DNA from: CAMAXB01 sp041746615
Lineage (GTDB): Bacteria; Verrucomicrobiota; Verrucomicrobiia; Opitutales; Opitutaceae
Assembly (NCBI GenBank): GCA_041746615.1
Contig: JBGTGS010000049.1
Span: 1 to 25,644 of the forward strand
Direction of reading: 5' to 3'
Length of the DNA stretch: 25,644 nucleotides
Positions 7,001 to 14,667 of the stretch are shown one piece after another; the stretch's first letter is position 1; every line of letters starts with the position of its first letter. Below the pieces are notes generated by a model. The model made no database searches. It was not told the origin of the DNA and saw nothing but the letters and a program-made list of their open reading frames with translations. Made by a program: the position numbers and the translations under genes.

Positions 7001-8299
7001 TTAAAGAAGGGTCCAGGGGCCGCGAAACGGACGGCCGCGGAGTAGATTCGCCATGTCGTCGCCGATGAAGGCTTCGGCCGCGGGATCCCACCGGAGTTTC
7101 CGGCCGAGGGTCATCGCGATCTGGCCGAGATTACAGACGGTGGTCGTGCGATGACCGATCTCGACATCCGCGATCGGGCGCGCCCGGGAGCGGATGCAGT
7201 TGAAGAAGTTCTCGTGATGATTCGTGCTCAGCTCCAATTCGACCGGACCACCGGGTTTTTGCATGTCGCGGAGGAGCTGGGTATCGGACGCCTTCATTTG
7301 ATTGCGTGAAATATCAAGCCATCCGCGCTCGCCCACGAAGCGGACCGTGCCGCCGCCAATGTAGCTTGTGCGGCAATGCATCGGCACCCCGTTTGCATAG
7401 CGGCAGGTAAAATCGACCCGCGTGGCCGTGGTGAAGAGGCCGCTCGTGGGAAAGTCCCCATGACCTTCGACTTCAACGGGCCCGCTTCCATCCATATCCA
7501 GGGCCCATTGTCCGATATCGAGGTAGTGGGCGCCCCAATTGGTCACCTGTCCATACGCGTTGTCCGCGATGAAGCGGAAATTATAGTGAGCGCCGATGGA
7601 CGTGTAGGGCCGCCACTGCGAAGGGCCGAGCCACATGTCCCAATCGAGGGCCGCGGGCACCGGTTCCGGGCTCCACGTCGCGCCGCAGAAGCGGTTGTTG
7701 GGAGGAATCGCGACGTCGATGCGCTCGAGTTTGCCCAGGCCCCCGTTGCGGACGAACTGCGCGAGATCGTGAAAACGCTTCATCGAGCGGTGCTGGGTCC
7801 CATGTTGCGCCACGCGGTTATACCGGCGTGCGGCATCGGCCAGTGCGCGCCCCTCCTGGATGGTAAGGGTGAGCGGCTTTTCAACATATACATCCTGGCC
7901 GTGGCGCATCGCATCGATCGCGATCAACGCATGCCAGTGGTCGGGGGTGCAGATGAACACGGCATCGATGTCCTTGCGCCGGGTCAGCTCGCGGAAGTCA
8001 TTGTAGGCGGCACAATCGCTGTTCCCGTAGGATGCGTTCACCATCGCCGCGGCCCGGCTGCGGCGGTCCTGATCGACATCGCTGACCGCCAGGATGCGAA
8101 CCTGATCCGGATAACCCAGCAAGGTGTTGAAGTGGACGTCGGCAATGTTTCCCGTGCCGACGATGCCGACCGTGATGAGGTTGCTGGGGGCCGCCTGACC
8201 GAACAATCGCGACGGGACGATGAGTGGTGCGGCCAGGGCTGCGCCGGTGAGCGCGGACGACTTGAGAAACAGGCGGCGGGAGAAGGTGGCTGGAATCAT
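7001..8299 (-). CDS. Tat-exported Gfo/Idh/MocA-family oxidoreductase
   Basis: The protein has 432 residues. The N-terminus carries a twin-arginine signal (SRRLFLKSS at 7-15, then an Ala/Leu-rich segment), so the folded enzyme should be exported with its cofactor. A Rossmann NAD(P)-binding region follows: VGIVGTGNIADVHF (44-57), CTPDHWHALIA (117-127) and the conserved VEKPLT with Glu140-Lys141-Pro142. The C-terminal alpha/beta domain holds TNWGAHYLDIGQWAL, with His258 at the position of the usual catalytic His. The family oxidises or reduces sugar hydroxyl and keto groups, or acts as glycosidases (GH109) through transient oxidation. Its ATG overlaps the stop of the HEAT gene (ATGA at 8296-8299), so the two are translationally coupled. 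The substrate cannot be read from the sequence. Confidence 0.93.
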   Translation of the reverse strand: MIPATFSRRLFLKSSALTGAALAAPLIVPSRLFGQAAPSNLITVGIVGTGNIADVHFNTLLGYPDQVRILAVSDVDQDRRSRAAAMVNASYGNSDCAAYNDFRELTRRKDIDAVFICTPDHWHALIAIDAMRHGQDVYVEKPLTLTIQEGRALADAARRYNRVAQHGTQHRSMKRFHDLAQFVRNGGLGKLERIDVAIPPNNRFCGATWSPEPVPAALDWDMWLGPSQWRPYTSIGAHYNFRFIADNAYGQVTNWGAHYLDIGQWALDMDGSGPVEVEGHGDFPTSGLFTTATRVDFTCRYANGVPMHCRTSYIGGGTVRFVGERGWLDISRNQMKASDTQLLRDMQKPGGPVELELSTNHHENFFNCIRSRARPIADVEIGHRTTTVCNLGQIAMTLGRKLRWDPAAEAFIGDDMANLLRGRPFRGPWTLL

Positions 8300-8835
8300 C
8301 GTGCTTGTCGTTTGAGGTGTTGGATCGCGTTTTTGGCCGCTTCACGAACGGCAGCGGGCTGGGCTTTATCGTCGCGCAGCCGCGGAAGCGAAGCCGCGAC
8401 CTGCTGGTCGCCACGCAGGGCCAGGGTGCCAATCAGTCCGGCGAGTGCCGGGCCAGACAGGGTTCCCAGGGCATCGCGCAGCACCTGATCGGCCTCGGGG
8501 CCGGGAATGCGTTCCAGCGTCTGCCGCGCAACATCCGCCGAAGCGGGCTCGTTTAGCAACGCACCGAGCGCCGGCACACTCTTGGTGCCGCCAATCAAAC
8601 TGAGCATTTCACAAATAAAGGCCCGCCCGGCGGTGGTCGGGGCGGATTTCGCCAGCGCGCCCAGCAATCGTTCCTCCAGGGCCGGCCGGCCCTCCGGTGG
8701 TGTATGCAGGATGTCCTGACGGATCGTCCAGGCCTGCGTGCGGTCTTCGCCAAAATCGAGACCGCTTATCTTATCCCAGGGATCGAAAGGTGCGGGGGGG
8801 ATGCCGATGCGTGGAGGTAGGGGGGGAGCATTCAT
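8296..8835 (-). CDS. Short HEAT-repeat protein
   Basis: This encodes 179 residues without an obvious signal peptide. Paired amphipathic helices resembling HEAT repeats run through about residues 50-175: AGRAFICEMLSLIGGTKSVP, ALGALLNEPASADVARQTLE and GPEADQVLRDALGTLSG are representative. The pattern matches the N-terminal part of longer HEAT-repeat proteins I recall from Verrucomicrobiota and Planctomycetota; this version is short, so it may be a truncated or minimal form. HEAT repeats are protein-binding scaffolds. Its stop codon overlaps the start of the Tat-exported oxidoreductase in the four bases ATGA, which implies a joint role or matched expression. The upstream region (8836-8969) is shared with the divergent unknown gene and should carry both promoters. 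Confidence 0.78.
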   Translation of the reverse strand: MNAPPLPPRIGIPPAPFDPWDKISGLDFGEDRTQAWTIRQDILHTPPEGRPALEERLLGALAKSAPTTAGRAFICEMLSLIGGTKSVPALGALLNEPASADVARQTLERIPGPEADQVLRDALGTLSGPALAGLIGTLALRGDQQVAASLPRLRDDKAQPAAVREAAKNAIQHLKRQAR

Positions 8836-8969
8836 GAATAGGGTAGACCGGGCCGGGATGGGGAGATGGAGAGTTTTTCGCTACGGGAACGATGACGGAC
8901 TTGATCGGTGGCTGCGAACCAAATCCGCAGGGAATGAGGTACGGGCTTGTCGGGGGATAAGAGCCGCGC

Positions 8970-10544
8970 ATGCTGAGGCCCGTGCATCCCCTGATTCGCT
9001 GCATGGCTGTGGTGGCGTTGGCGGGCACCGGGCTCTCGCAGCCCCAGGTGCCCATGGTCGAATTGCCCAGCGTGCATACGCTGCCGCGACCGCCTTCACG
9101 CGTGCCCATTTACTATCCGCCCGCTCCTCCAGATCCTGGAAGCGGGATTGATGCCATCCCGCTCCTGTTGGAACCCAACTGGGATGCGCCCGTCGAACTT
9201 TCCCATTACGTGGGTGAGCTGTTCTATCCGGTTGTCGGTTCGCGCCTGGCGGAGCGGGATGTTTCCCGCCGGCTGCGGCTGCGGCTCGAGGCCCATGTCG
9301 AGCGGCGTCAGGCGCTGGTGTCTGGTTTGCGCGAGGCTCTGGCCGTGGGGGCGGAATTGCCGCCCGATCATGCGGAGGCCGTGCGGCAGCTCGAGACCGA
9401 TGCGGAGGAGCTGCGGATGGCCTTGCTGAACGATAACTATCATTGGAACACGTACCGCATATGGCGGGTTGGCCCGGAGCGGACCGAAGGAAGTGAAGCG
9501 CTGGTGAAGGTGCGGGAGTTTCATCTGCTGCGGGCAGCACCCTTCTTTTGGCCCCGCCTGTCGACCGGGCAGCGGTGGCTGATTTGGGATTATGTGCTGC
9601 AACTGCAGGCGGCCGGGGACGACGGCGTGGTGGCGGAACCGGTGGTGAGGCCGGGTGGCACGATGTATTTCCTGCCGGCCGGTGCGCAGTTGCGCCTACC
9701 GTGGGCGTTGCCGGAGGACCTGTTGCAGGAGTTGCAGGCGTTCGCGGTGGCAAGGTTGGGCATGCAGCGGGAACTGGCGGCCACTCTCGTGGAGGCCGAC
9801 AGCGAATCTGGGTACGTGCAAGAGAAGCGGATCAAAGAACTCAGCCGCCTTCATGAGGAAGTGCTGGCCGGGTTGGAGCGACAGGCCGAGGAGATTCGGA
9901 CCAAACTGGCGGCCCTGCCACCGGAGAAGCAACTCGTGTTGCCCGCGGAACTGGCGGAACGGGCGCGCAGCTATCTCGCGAATCGTGAATCATACGAATC
10001 GGCGCGGGCCGATCATCTCAGGCAGGTGCGTGGGGAGATCCTGCAGTATCGAAACGGATCGGAACAGTTGATGTGGCATGCGAATTTTGCATCCGGCACT
10101 TTGGTGCCGGTCACCAGCCTGGGACCGGGCCTACAGCTGCAGGCCCGGGTGATCGAAAGCCCGGTTCAGCAGGGCAGGGCGGATCGCGCCCGCGAGAGGC
10201 TGGACCGGGCGGTCCAAGAATTCGCGGTGACGGGCGCGGAGCGGCGGTTGGCGATTGAGGCGGAGGGGCGGGCGCTCTTCGAGGCTGCGTTGCGCGTGGT
10301 CTCGCCCGAAACCCAGGTGGAGGGACCTGTGCCGGCGGAATTGGCGAGGCGCACGCTCGCCATCCTCGCGATAAACGAGACCAACATACGTCTGCCCCGC
10401 TACGGGGAATACCTCACGGCGGTCGCGCGGCCGGGCCTGGCCCCGGAGCAACGCCGGTTGCTGTTTGGTGCTGCGCTGCGGGACCTTAACCTGCCGTTGC
10501 CCGCCGGGGTTCGCCGGCCGGTCGAGGACATGAACGCCCCCTGA
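8970..10544 (+). CDS. Exported protein of unknown function with helical, coiled-coil-like body
   Basis: The 524-residue protein begins with a hydrophobic signal-like segment (residues 9-23, up to GTGLSQ). A Pro-rich linker follows (PRPPSRVPIYYPPAPPDPG, about 39-57), and then a long body rich in Glu, Arg, Leu and Ala with heptad-like character (about 90-160 and 255-345). I recognise no catalytic motif or family. The ATG at 8970 gives a complete signal; a second ATG 33 nt downstream is possible but would lose the basic N-region. The gene starts 134 nt from the divergent HEAT gene and is followed, after 80 nt, by the DUF2959 lipoprotein on the same strand, so an envelope-related role is possible. 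Coding periodicity and high GC fit the genome, so the gene itself is likely real. Confidence 0.75.
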   Translation: MLRPVHPLIRCMAVVALAGTGLSQPQVPMVELPSVHTLPRPPSRVPIYYPPAPPDPGSGIDAIPLLLEPNWDAPVELSHYVGELFYPVVGSRLAERDVSRRLRLRLEAHVERRQALVSGLREALAVGAELPPDHAEAVRQLETDAEELRMALLNDNYHWNTYRIWRVGPERTEGSEALVKVREFHLLRAAPFFWPRLSTGQRWLIWDYVLQLQAAGDDGVVAEPVVRPGGTMYFLPAGAQLRLPWALPEDLLQELQAFAVARLGMQRELAATLVEADSESGYVQEKRIKELSRLHEEVLAGLERQAEEIRTKLAALPPEKQLVLPAELAERARSYLANRESYESARADHLRQVRGEILQYRNGSEQLMWHANFASGTLVPVTSLGPGLQLQARVIESPVQQGRADRARERLDRAVQEFAVTGAERRLAIEAEGRALFEAALRVVSPETQVEGPVPAELARRTLAILAINETNIRLPRYGEYLTAVARPGLAPEQRRLLFGAALRDLNLPLPAGVRRPVEDMNAP

Positions 10545-10624
10545 GAACACGCAGATTCCGAAGGACCCGGGTCCATCCCCATCACCCGCTTGCGCCGGCG
10601 GCTTCATGCCTGCACCTTGGTACC

Positions 10625-11275
10625 ATGAAAAGACTGCTGCGCCCGGTGCTGTTGACTGCCTTGGTGACCCTCGCGGGATGTCAGTCCGCCTACTTTGGCG
10701 CCTTGGAAAAGGTGGGTATAGCCAAGCGTGATATCTTGGTCTCGCGGGTGGAAAAGGCGCAGGACGCACAGGGCGAGGCGAAGGAGCAGTTCGTTGATGC
10801 CCTGCAGGCCTTCCTGGCGGTGACCCGGGTGGATGGTGGCGATCTGGGTCGCAAGTATGCCCAGTTGAACACGGAATTCACCCGCAGCGAAGCCCGGGCC
10901 AAGGCGGTGCATGAGCGCATTGCCGCGATTGATGATGTGGCCGAGGCCCTCTTCGATGAGTGGGGCAACGAGCTCGCCCTCTACAGCAATCCCGAGCTGC
11001 GGTCGCGAAGTCAGGCCCAGCTGGCCGCCACGCGTACCCGGTATTCCGCACTGATGACCACCATGCGCCGCGCGGCCGACCGCATGGAGCCGGTGCTCGT
11101 GACCTTCCGCGACCAAGTCCTCTTCTTGAAGCACAATCTCAACGCCCAGGCCCTCCGTGCCCTCGACACGACCACGCGCGACCTGCAGGGCGACATCTCC
11201 GTGCTGATTGCCGAGATGGAGAAATCCATGAGCGAAGCCGACGCCTTCATCCGCAACCTGAAGGAAGCCAGCTGA
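10625..11275 (+). CDS. DUF2959 lipoprotein
   Basis: The protein has 216 residues. Its signal peptide ends in a lipobox (LAGC, with Cys19), so it should be lipid-anchored, probably at the outer membrane. The rest is a near-continuous helical protein matching DUF2959: GALEKVGIAKRDILVSRVEK near the start, then DVAEALFDEWGNELALYSNP, and FRDQVLFLKHNLNAQALRAL near the end, in the family's order. DUF2959 proteins have no established function; their long helices suggest a structural or trafficking role in the envelope. Length agrees with family members. It lies 80 nt after the unknown exported gene. A 12-bp perfect palindrome (GGACCCGGGTCC, 10563-10574) lies in that gap but cannot be assigned a role. 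Confidence 0.9.
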   Translation: MKRLLRPVLLTALVTLAGCQSAYFGALEKVGIAKRDILVSRVEKAQDAQGEAKEQFVDALQAFLAVTRVDGGDLGRKYAQLNTEFTRSEARAKAVHERIAAIDDVAEALFDEWGNELALYSNPELRSRSQAQLAATRTRYSALMTTMRRAADRMEPVLVTFRDQVLFLKHNLNAQALRALDTTTRDLQGDISVLIAEMEKSMSEADAFIRNLKEAS

Positions 11276-11460
11276 CAGAAGAGGCATCGACGAGTGGGAG
11301 AGAAGGCATGCAATTGGTATAAAGCACAAAACCACGCCTTAGCTGGTAGGCGAAGGCGTAGGGTAGGGCGCTCACTCCGAGAGCGTCGCGGCGTAGGGGT
11401 GCAATGCGCACCGCCCCCATCAGCATGCGACCGCCCGGGATTTCCTCGGAGACCTCCCGC
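11276..11460. terminator. Three consecutive hairpins between convergent genes
   Basis: The space between the convergent DUF2959 and alpha/beta hydrolase genes contains three small inverted repeats in a row: ACGCCTT/AAGGCGT (11334-11340 and 11353-11359), CGCTC/GAGCG (11369-11373 and 11381-11385) and GGTGC/GCACC (11398-11402 and 11408-11412). None is followed by a strong T-run. Their position fits a bidirectional termination region; a degenerate palindromic repeat is the alternative. Confidence 0.35.
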
Positions 11461-12285
11461 TTAGTTCGCGGCGGGGGCTTTTGCTTTGGAGTGGGTGAGC
11501 ATCCAATCGACCAGATCGATTGAGCTGAAGACCGCGGCGTTGCCCTGAGGGTGATTCGCACCGGGAAAGGCGGTGAATCCGACATGGGGATGGCCTGCCT
11601 GGCGCAGGGTGGTCACGATGGTTTGAATATGTGAAACCCGGTCGCCGTCGTTCCCACCGACCATGGCCCACAGGGGGAGGGAGAGGATGCGCTCGATCGG
11701 ATCACCGTCGATCGAGCCGCTGAAACCGCAGGGAGCGGCGGCGGCGAACCGCTCGGGTGAGCCCAGGATCCAGTCCCACGTTCCGCGTCCACCCATGCTA
11801 TGGCCCATCACGTAGATGCGGTTGCGGTCGATTTGAGGATACTGCGCGAGCAGGTGGTCCAGCGCGATGTTCAGGGTGACGGGATCCCAGTCGCCTGAGG
11901 AGTTGGGCTCGAACAGGAACAGATCCCTCCCTGCACGTTCGGCCAGGTAGAGGCCTTTTACCTGGGCGGATCGTTCCAGCTGCTCGTTGAGATTCCAGTT
12001 CTTACCGCCCCCGCCGTGCAGGGAGATGAGCAGTGGCAGCTGGCCCGTGGGCTTGCTACGCGGCCGGGCCAGGAAGGCGGTTCGCTTCAGCTCGCCGAGC
12101 TTTCCCAGAAGTTCATCCGGCCAGTCCATGGTTTGAACGCGCATGTGGCGGAACTGGGCGTTGATCTCGGCGAGCGTCGCTTGCATCGCAACTTCGACCC
12201 CGGGGTCCGGGGAGGGAGCGGCGCGGAGGGGGAGGGCTGCCGCCAGGATCACGAGGATCGCGAGCGTAGGGAGTGGCGATTTCAT
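11461..12285 (-). CDS. Exported alpha/beta hydrolase (esterase-like)
   Basis: The start at 12285 was preferred over one 36 nt upstream because it begins a standard signal peptide (about residues 1-22), giving 274 residues. The fold is recognised from LLISLHGGGG (85-94, oxyanion region), the nucleophile elbow GHSMGG with Ser163, a likely acid at Asp213 in GGNDGD and a likely catalytic His245 in GANHPQG. This arrangement is seen in secreted esterases of the feruloyl esterase/polyhydroxybutyrate depolymerase-like group, which remove acyl groups from polysaccharides or cleave small esters. No carbohydrate-binding module is attached. The stop of the upstream SMP-30-like gene lies 32 nt before its start on the same strand, so the two are probably an operon. 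The actual ester substrate is unknown. Confidence 0.86.
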   Translation of the reverse strand: MKSPLPTLAILVILAAALPLRAAPSPDPGVEVAMQATLAEINAQFRHMRVQTMDWPDELLGKLGELKRTAFLARPRSKPTGQLPLLISLHGGGGKNWNLNEQLERSAQVKGLYLAERAGRDLFLFEPNSSGDWDPVTLNIALDHLLAQYPQIDRNRIYVMGHSMGGRGTWDWILGSPERFAAAAPCGFSGSIDGDPIERILSLPLWAMVGGNDGDRVSHIQTIVTTLRQAGHPHVGFTAFPGANHPQGNAAVFSSIDLVDWMLTHSKAKAPAAN

Positions 12286-12317
12286 GGCGGGGAGGCGGGT
12301 TGCCCCATCCTGCTTTC

Positions 12318-13226
12318 TCAAAGTTTGAGGAAGCCGAGCGCGTTATTGGTGTTCATGGGGATGACGAGCTGATGCTGCACGGAGTCATAACACATGGATG
12401 CGGCGCTCGGGATGCCCCAGGCAATGACCTCGGCTTTCCCGCCGGGTCGGATGCGTGAGACGCTGCCATGTCGAACGCTGCACACGTACTTGGTGCCGTC
12501 CTTCAGAACGACGACCCCGTCGCTGCCCTTTTCCGCGGCGTGCTCGATGCGCACGACTTTGCCATCAGGGCTGTAGGTGATGACGGCGGTGTTGCCGACA
12601 TTCACGACAACGATGTTGCCGTCCTGATCCATCGCCACCCCGTTGGGCTCGGAGATCGATCCGCCCTCGGCGAAGATCGAGGACGTGCCATTGGGGTTCA
12701 CCTTGTAGACGCGCTGCTCGGGGCGGGTGTTGGAGACGTAGATTGTGCCGTCCTCCCCGACTGCGATGCCGTTGAGCAGGGTCGCGCCCGGCACGTGGAT
12801 GGACCGCAGTGGCCGGCCGGTCGCCAGGTCGAACAGGCGCACATGATCCATGTCCGCGGTGTAGAGAACTCCCTTGCTGATGACGCTGCCGAGTGGATTG
12901 TACAGCTCCAGGCCGTCGCGGGTGGCACCGATCCATTTGGCGGTGTGCACGCTGCCGTCCGGGTTGATCAGGGAGGCGTAGCCATCGTTCAGCGTCGCTG
13001 AACTCCGGTCGCCGGCGTTCATGGCGATGATGAGATTCCGTTCGGGGTCGAAGGTGCAGCTTTCCGCGAAATGGAAGCTGCCGAAGACTTTGACGTTGGA
13101 TGACATCTCGACGCGTTCCCCTGCCTCGTTGATCGCGCCCAGCGGCAGGCCGGCGGCGAACTCTTGGGCGTTAAGGGGAAGGTAAGCGAAGGCGAGCAGG
13201 GACAGGACGGATAGACGGGAATACAT
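12318..13226 (-). CDS. Exported SMP-30/gluconolactonase-like beta-propeller
   Basis: The start at 13226 gives 302 residues with a signal peptide (cleavage near LNA-Q at residue 20); an in-frame extension upstream has no signal and is not favoured. The protein is a six-bladed propeller of the SMP-30/NHL type, with recurring blade motifs GVLYTADMDHVRLFDLATG, GIAVGEDGTIYVSN, GVAMDQDGNIVVVN and GVVVLKDGTKYVCS. Residues Glu55, Asn152, Asn195 and Asp236 fall where this family places its metal ligands, consistent with lactonase activity, but the assignment is by eye. Family members hydrolyse sugar lactones, which are the products of aldose oxidation by dehydrogenases such as the PQQ enzyme in this window. 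It is followed by the alpha/beta hydrolase after 32 nt. Confidence 0.82.
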   Translation of the reverse strand: MYSRLSVLSLLAFAYLPLNAQEFAAGLPLGAINEAGERVEMSSNVKVFGSFHFAESCTFDPERNLIIAMNAGDRSSATLNDGYASLINPDGSVHTAKWIGATRDGLELYNPLGSVISKGVLYTADMDHVRLFDLATGRPLRSIHVPGATLLNGIAVGEDGTIYVSNTRPEQRVYKVNPNGTSSIFAEGGSISEPNGVAMDQDGNIVVVNVGNTAVITYSPDGKVVRIEHAAEKGSDGVVVLKDGTKYVCSVRHGSVSRIRPGGKAEVIAWGIPSAASMCYDSVQHQLVIPMNTNNALGFLKL

Positions 13227-13454
13227 GGGATACAGGGTATTTATCGGTGGTTGTGGGTTTTGGGTTGTTGGCACAAGTAAGCGGTTTTTGGCAGGTCGCA
13301 AGACCGGGCTCGATGCTCCCGTCATGGCCACAATAAGCATCGCTGGATTTGAAGGGCTGATCATGTTCGGCCGGGAACCTCCCGGGTGCGCTTGTGCGCA
13401 CGTTGCGAGACAAGCTCGAACCCAGCCTTTCGGCATGTGCTCCATGCCTGACTA

Positions 13455-13474
13455 CAGGCAGCAAAAGCGGCCTG
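13455..13474. terminator. Possible terminator hairpin after the VPD-CTERM gene
   Basis: CAGGCAGC-AAAA-GCGGCCTG forms an eight-pair stem with one mismatch, about 25 nt beyond the stop codon of the minus-strand VPD-CTERM gene. No T-run follows on the minus strand, so termination strength is doubtful. Confidence 0.3.
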
Positions 13475-13499
13475 CTCAATCCACGGCTGACAGGGTCCC

Positions 13500-14285
13500 T
13501 CAGGCCGTCGGGCGGCGGAAGCGGCCGCCGAGGAACATCACGAGCACCATCAGGGCGAAGATCGATCCGGAGGTCTTGTCCGGCACGGAGTTTCCGACAT
13601 CACCCTCGATGTTGCTGGCCACGATCAGAAAATTATCCATGGCGGCATATCCGCCGGCTAGAAGGTCGATGCGCAAAGTGACGTTGCCATCCGTACTACC
13701 GGAGGCGTCGAGCGCGACGATATGCTCGGTCCAGTTGAACGTATAGCGGTTCAGGGCACTGACTCCGGTGATGTCGGCATAGTCGAGGATGATCGGGGAG
13801 CCAAAGCCGACCGCACCTCCGGGATTGTCGTGGAGCGACAGACGGAATTCAGGCACCGCGCTGCCAAGGCTGGTATAAGGAACGAACGGACCGCCAAAGC
13901 GGTCGAGGTCGATGGAGGAAATGTTGAGCTGGAAATTAAGGAAATCATACGAGCCAACATTGAAGGAAAGCCCCAGGATGTCGTTCTGCACGGAAGACAA
14001 CTGAGCCAAGGCGTAATTCCCGGCGATTCCCTGCGGATCCTTGTATCCCTGACCAAACGCTTGCGTCCCTCCGATCAGCAGCGTTTCCGAGGTAAAGGTC
14101 TGGGCAAACTGGAATCCTGTCGGCTGGTTTCCGTAGAGCTGATTGACGGTGCGGAAGATGTTTATGTCGCCGCCGTCATTGACGAAGCCATTGGGGTTTT
14201 CGAAATCCTGATCGTAGAGGATCGTGTTGGCCGACACTGAACTGGCAGCAAATGCTGCCATGAGGAGAGGGACGAGGGACTTCAT
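13500..14285 (-). CDS. Exported surface protein with VPD-type (PEP-CTERM-like) sorting tail
   Basis: The start at 14285 gives 261 residues with a signal peptide (cleavage near VSA-N, residue 19). The body is beta-rich and low in charge, in the style of PEP-CTERM cargo proteins, and begins with ILYDQDFENPNGFVNDGG. The C-terminus has the sorting-signal layout: a VPD motif at 234-236, a hydrophobic helix (FALMVLVMFLGG) and a basic end (RFRRPTA). This resembles the VPDSG-CTERM form described in Verrucomicrobiota, although the motif here reads VPDKTSG. Such tails are processed by an exosortase-type system, which anchors or releases proteins at the cell surface, often linked to exopolysaccharide. 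No exosortase is in the window. The ligand or role of the body is unknown. Confidence 0.85.
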   Translation of the reverse strand: MKSLVPLLMAAFAASSVSANTILYDQDFENPNGFVNDGGDINIFRTVNQLYGNQPTGFQFAQTFTSETLLIGGTQAFGQGYKDPQGIAGNYALAQLSSVQNDILGLSFNVGSYDFLNFQLNISSIDLDRFGGPFVPYTSLGSAVPEFRLSLHDNPGGAVGFGSPIILDYADITGVSALNRYTFNWTEHIVALDASGSTDGNVTLRIDLLAGGYAAMDNFLIVASNIEGDVGNSVPDKTSGSIFALMVLVMFLGGRFRRPTA

Positions 14286-14377
14286 AGTATTAAAGTTGGA
14301 AAACCTTACAGGTGGCACCGGGGGAGGGAGGGTAAGGCCAAAAATTACAGAACCAAATCATACAGCATGCTTTATGC

Positions 14378-14389
14378 CACAGATCTGTG
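14378..14389. promoter_or_regulatory. Perfect palindrome, possible operator
   Basis: CACAGATCTGTG is a perfect 12-bp palindrome in the AT-rich part of the divergent intergenic region, 93 nt from the VPD-CTERM start. Its symmetry and place suit a dimeric regulator, but no regulator gene lies in the window and a second copy was not found. Confidence 0.3.
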
Positions 14390-14429
14390 CGATTTCATAA
14401 CTCATTAATACCGTTGGATATGTGCAAAA

Positions 14430-14454
14430 CTACCTAAAAACAGGTAGGTTTTTT
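14430..14454 (+). terminator. Intrinsic terminator-like hairpin with T-run inside a divergent region
   Basis: CTACCT-AAAAAC-AGGTAG forms a six-pair stem followed by G and six T (14449-14454), the layout of an intrinsic terminator on the plus strand. No plus-strand gene ends here: it lies 214 nt upstream of sulfatase 1. It could therefore be a leader attenuator of the sulfatase transcript or the end of an unseen small RNA. Confidence 0.5.
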
Positions 14455-14667
14455 GTGACGTATTTCGTAAGGAAATCAGACGATTGCGGAGCAGGACTTG
14501 CAGCTGAATAAGTATCCGTGGGGTATCGAGTGCTACAAGAGTGGGCGGAGGACTTCCAGCTGAGTGCATGTGGAACTTGCGGACTCGGGGGTGGGATTCG
14601 ATAGTTCGACCTTGCCAGCCGTCTTTAAGGTCAACCGTCATGAAAATGACAGCAACCCTCTGCGTCC

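Larger units (their letters stand above)
14286..14667. other. Divergent intergenic region with palindrome and hairpin
   Basis: This 382-bp region between the divergent VPD-CTERM and sulfatase 1 genes has no convincing gene. It is more AT-rich than its surroundings on its left half. It contains a perfect 12-bp palindrome (14378-14389) and a terminator-like hairpin (14430-14454), both listed separately. Promoters for both flanking genes must lie here, but I cannot place their -35 and -10 boxes with confidence. Confidence 0.6.

Noticed and set aside
6867..7091. Longer N-terminus for the unknown exported protein
   Set aside because: It is Arg-rich, overlaps the end of the upstream oxidoreductase gene and crosses the direct repeat; the ATG at 6866 begins a proper signal peptide.
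7376..8488. Long plus-strand open frame antisense to the Gfo/Idh/MocA gene
   Set aside because: It is a shadow of GC-rich coding on the other strand; its translation has no family motif, whereas the minus strand has a complete Tat signal, Rossmann motif and EKP motif.
10563..10574. GGACCCGGGTCC palindrome before the DUF2959 gene as an operator
   Set aside because: A GC-only palindrome without neighbouring promoter elements or other copies is expected by chance in this composition.
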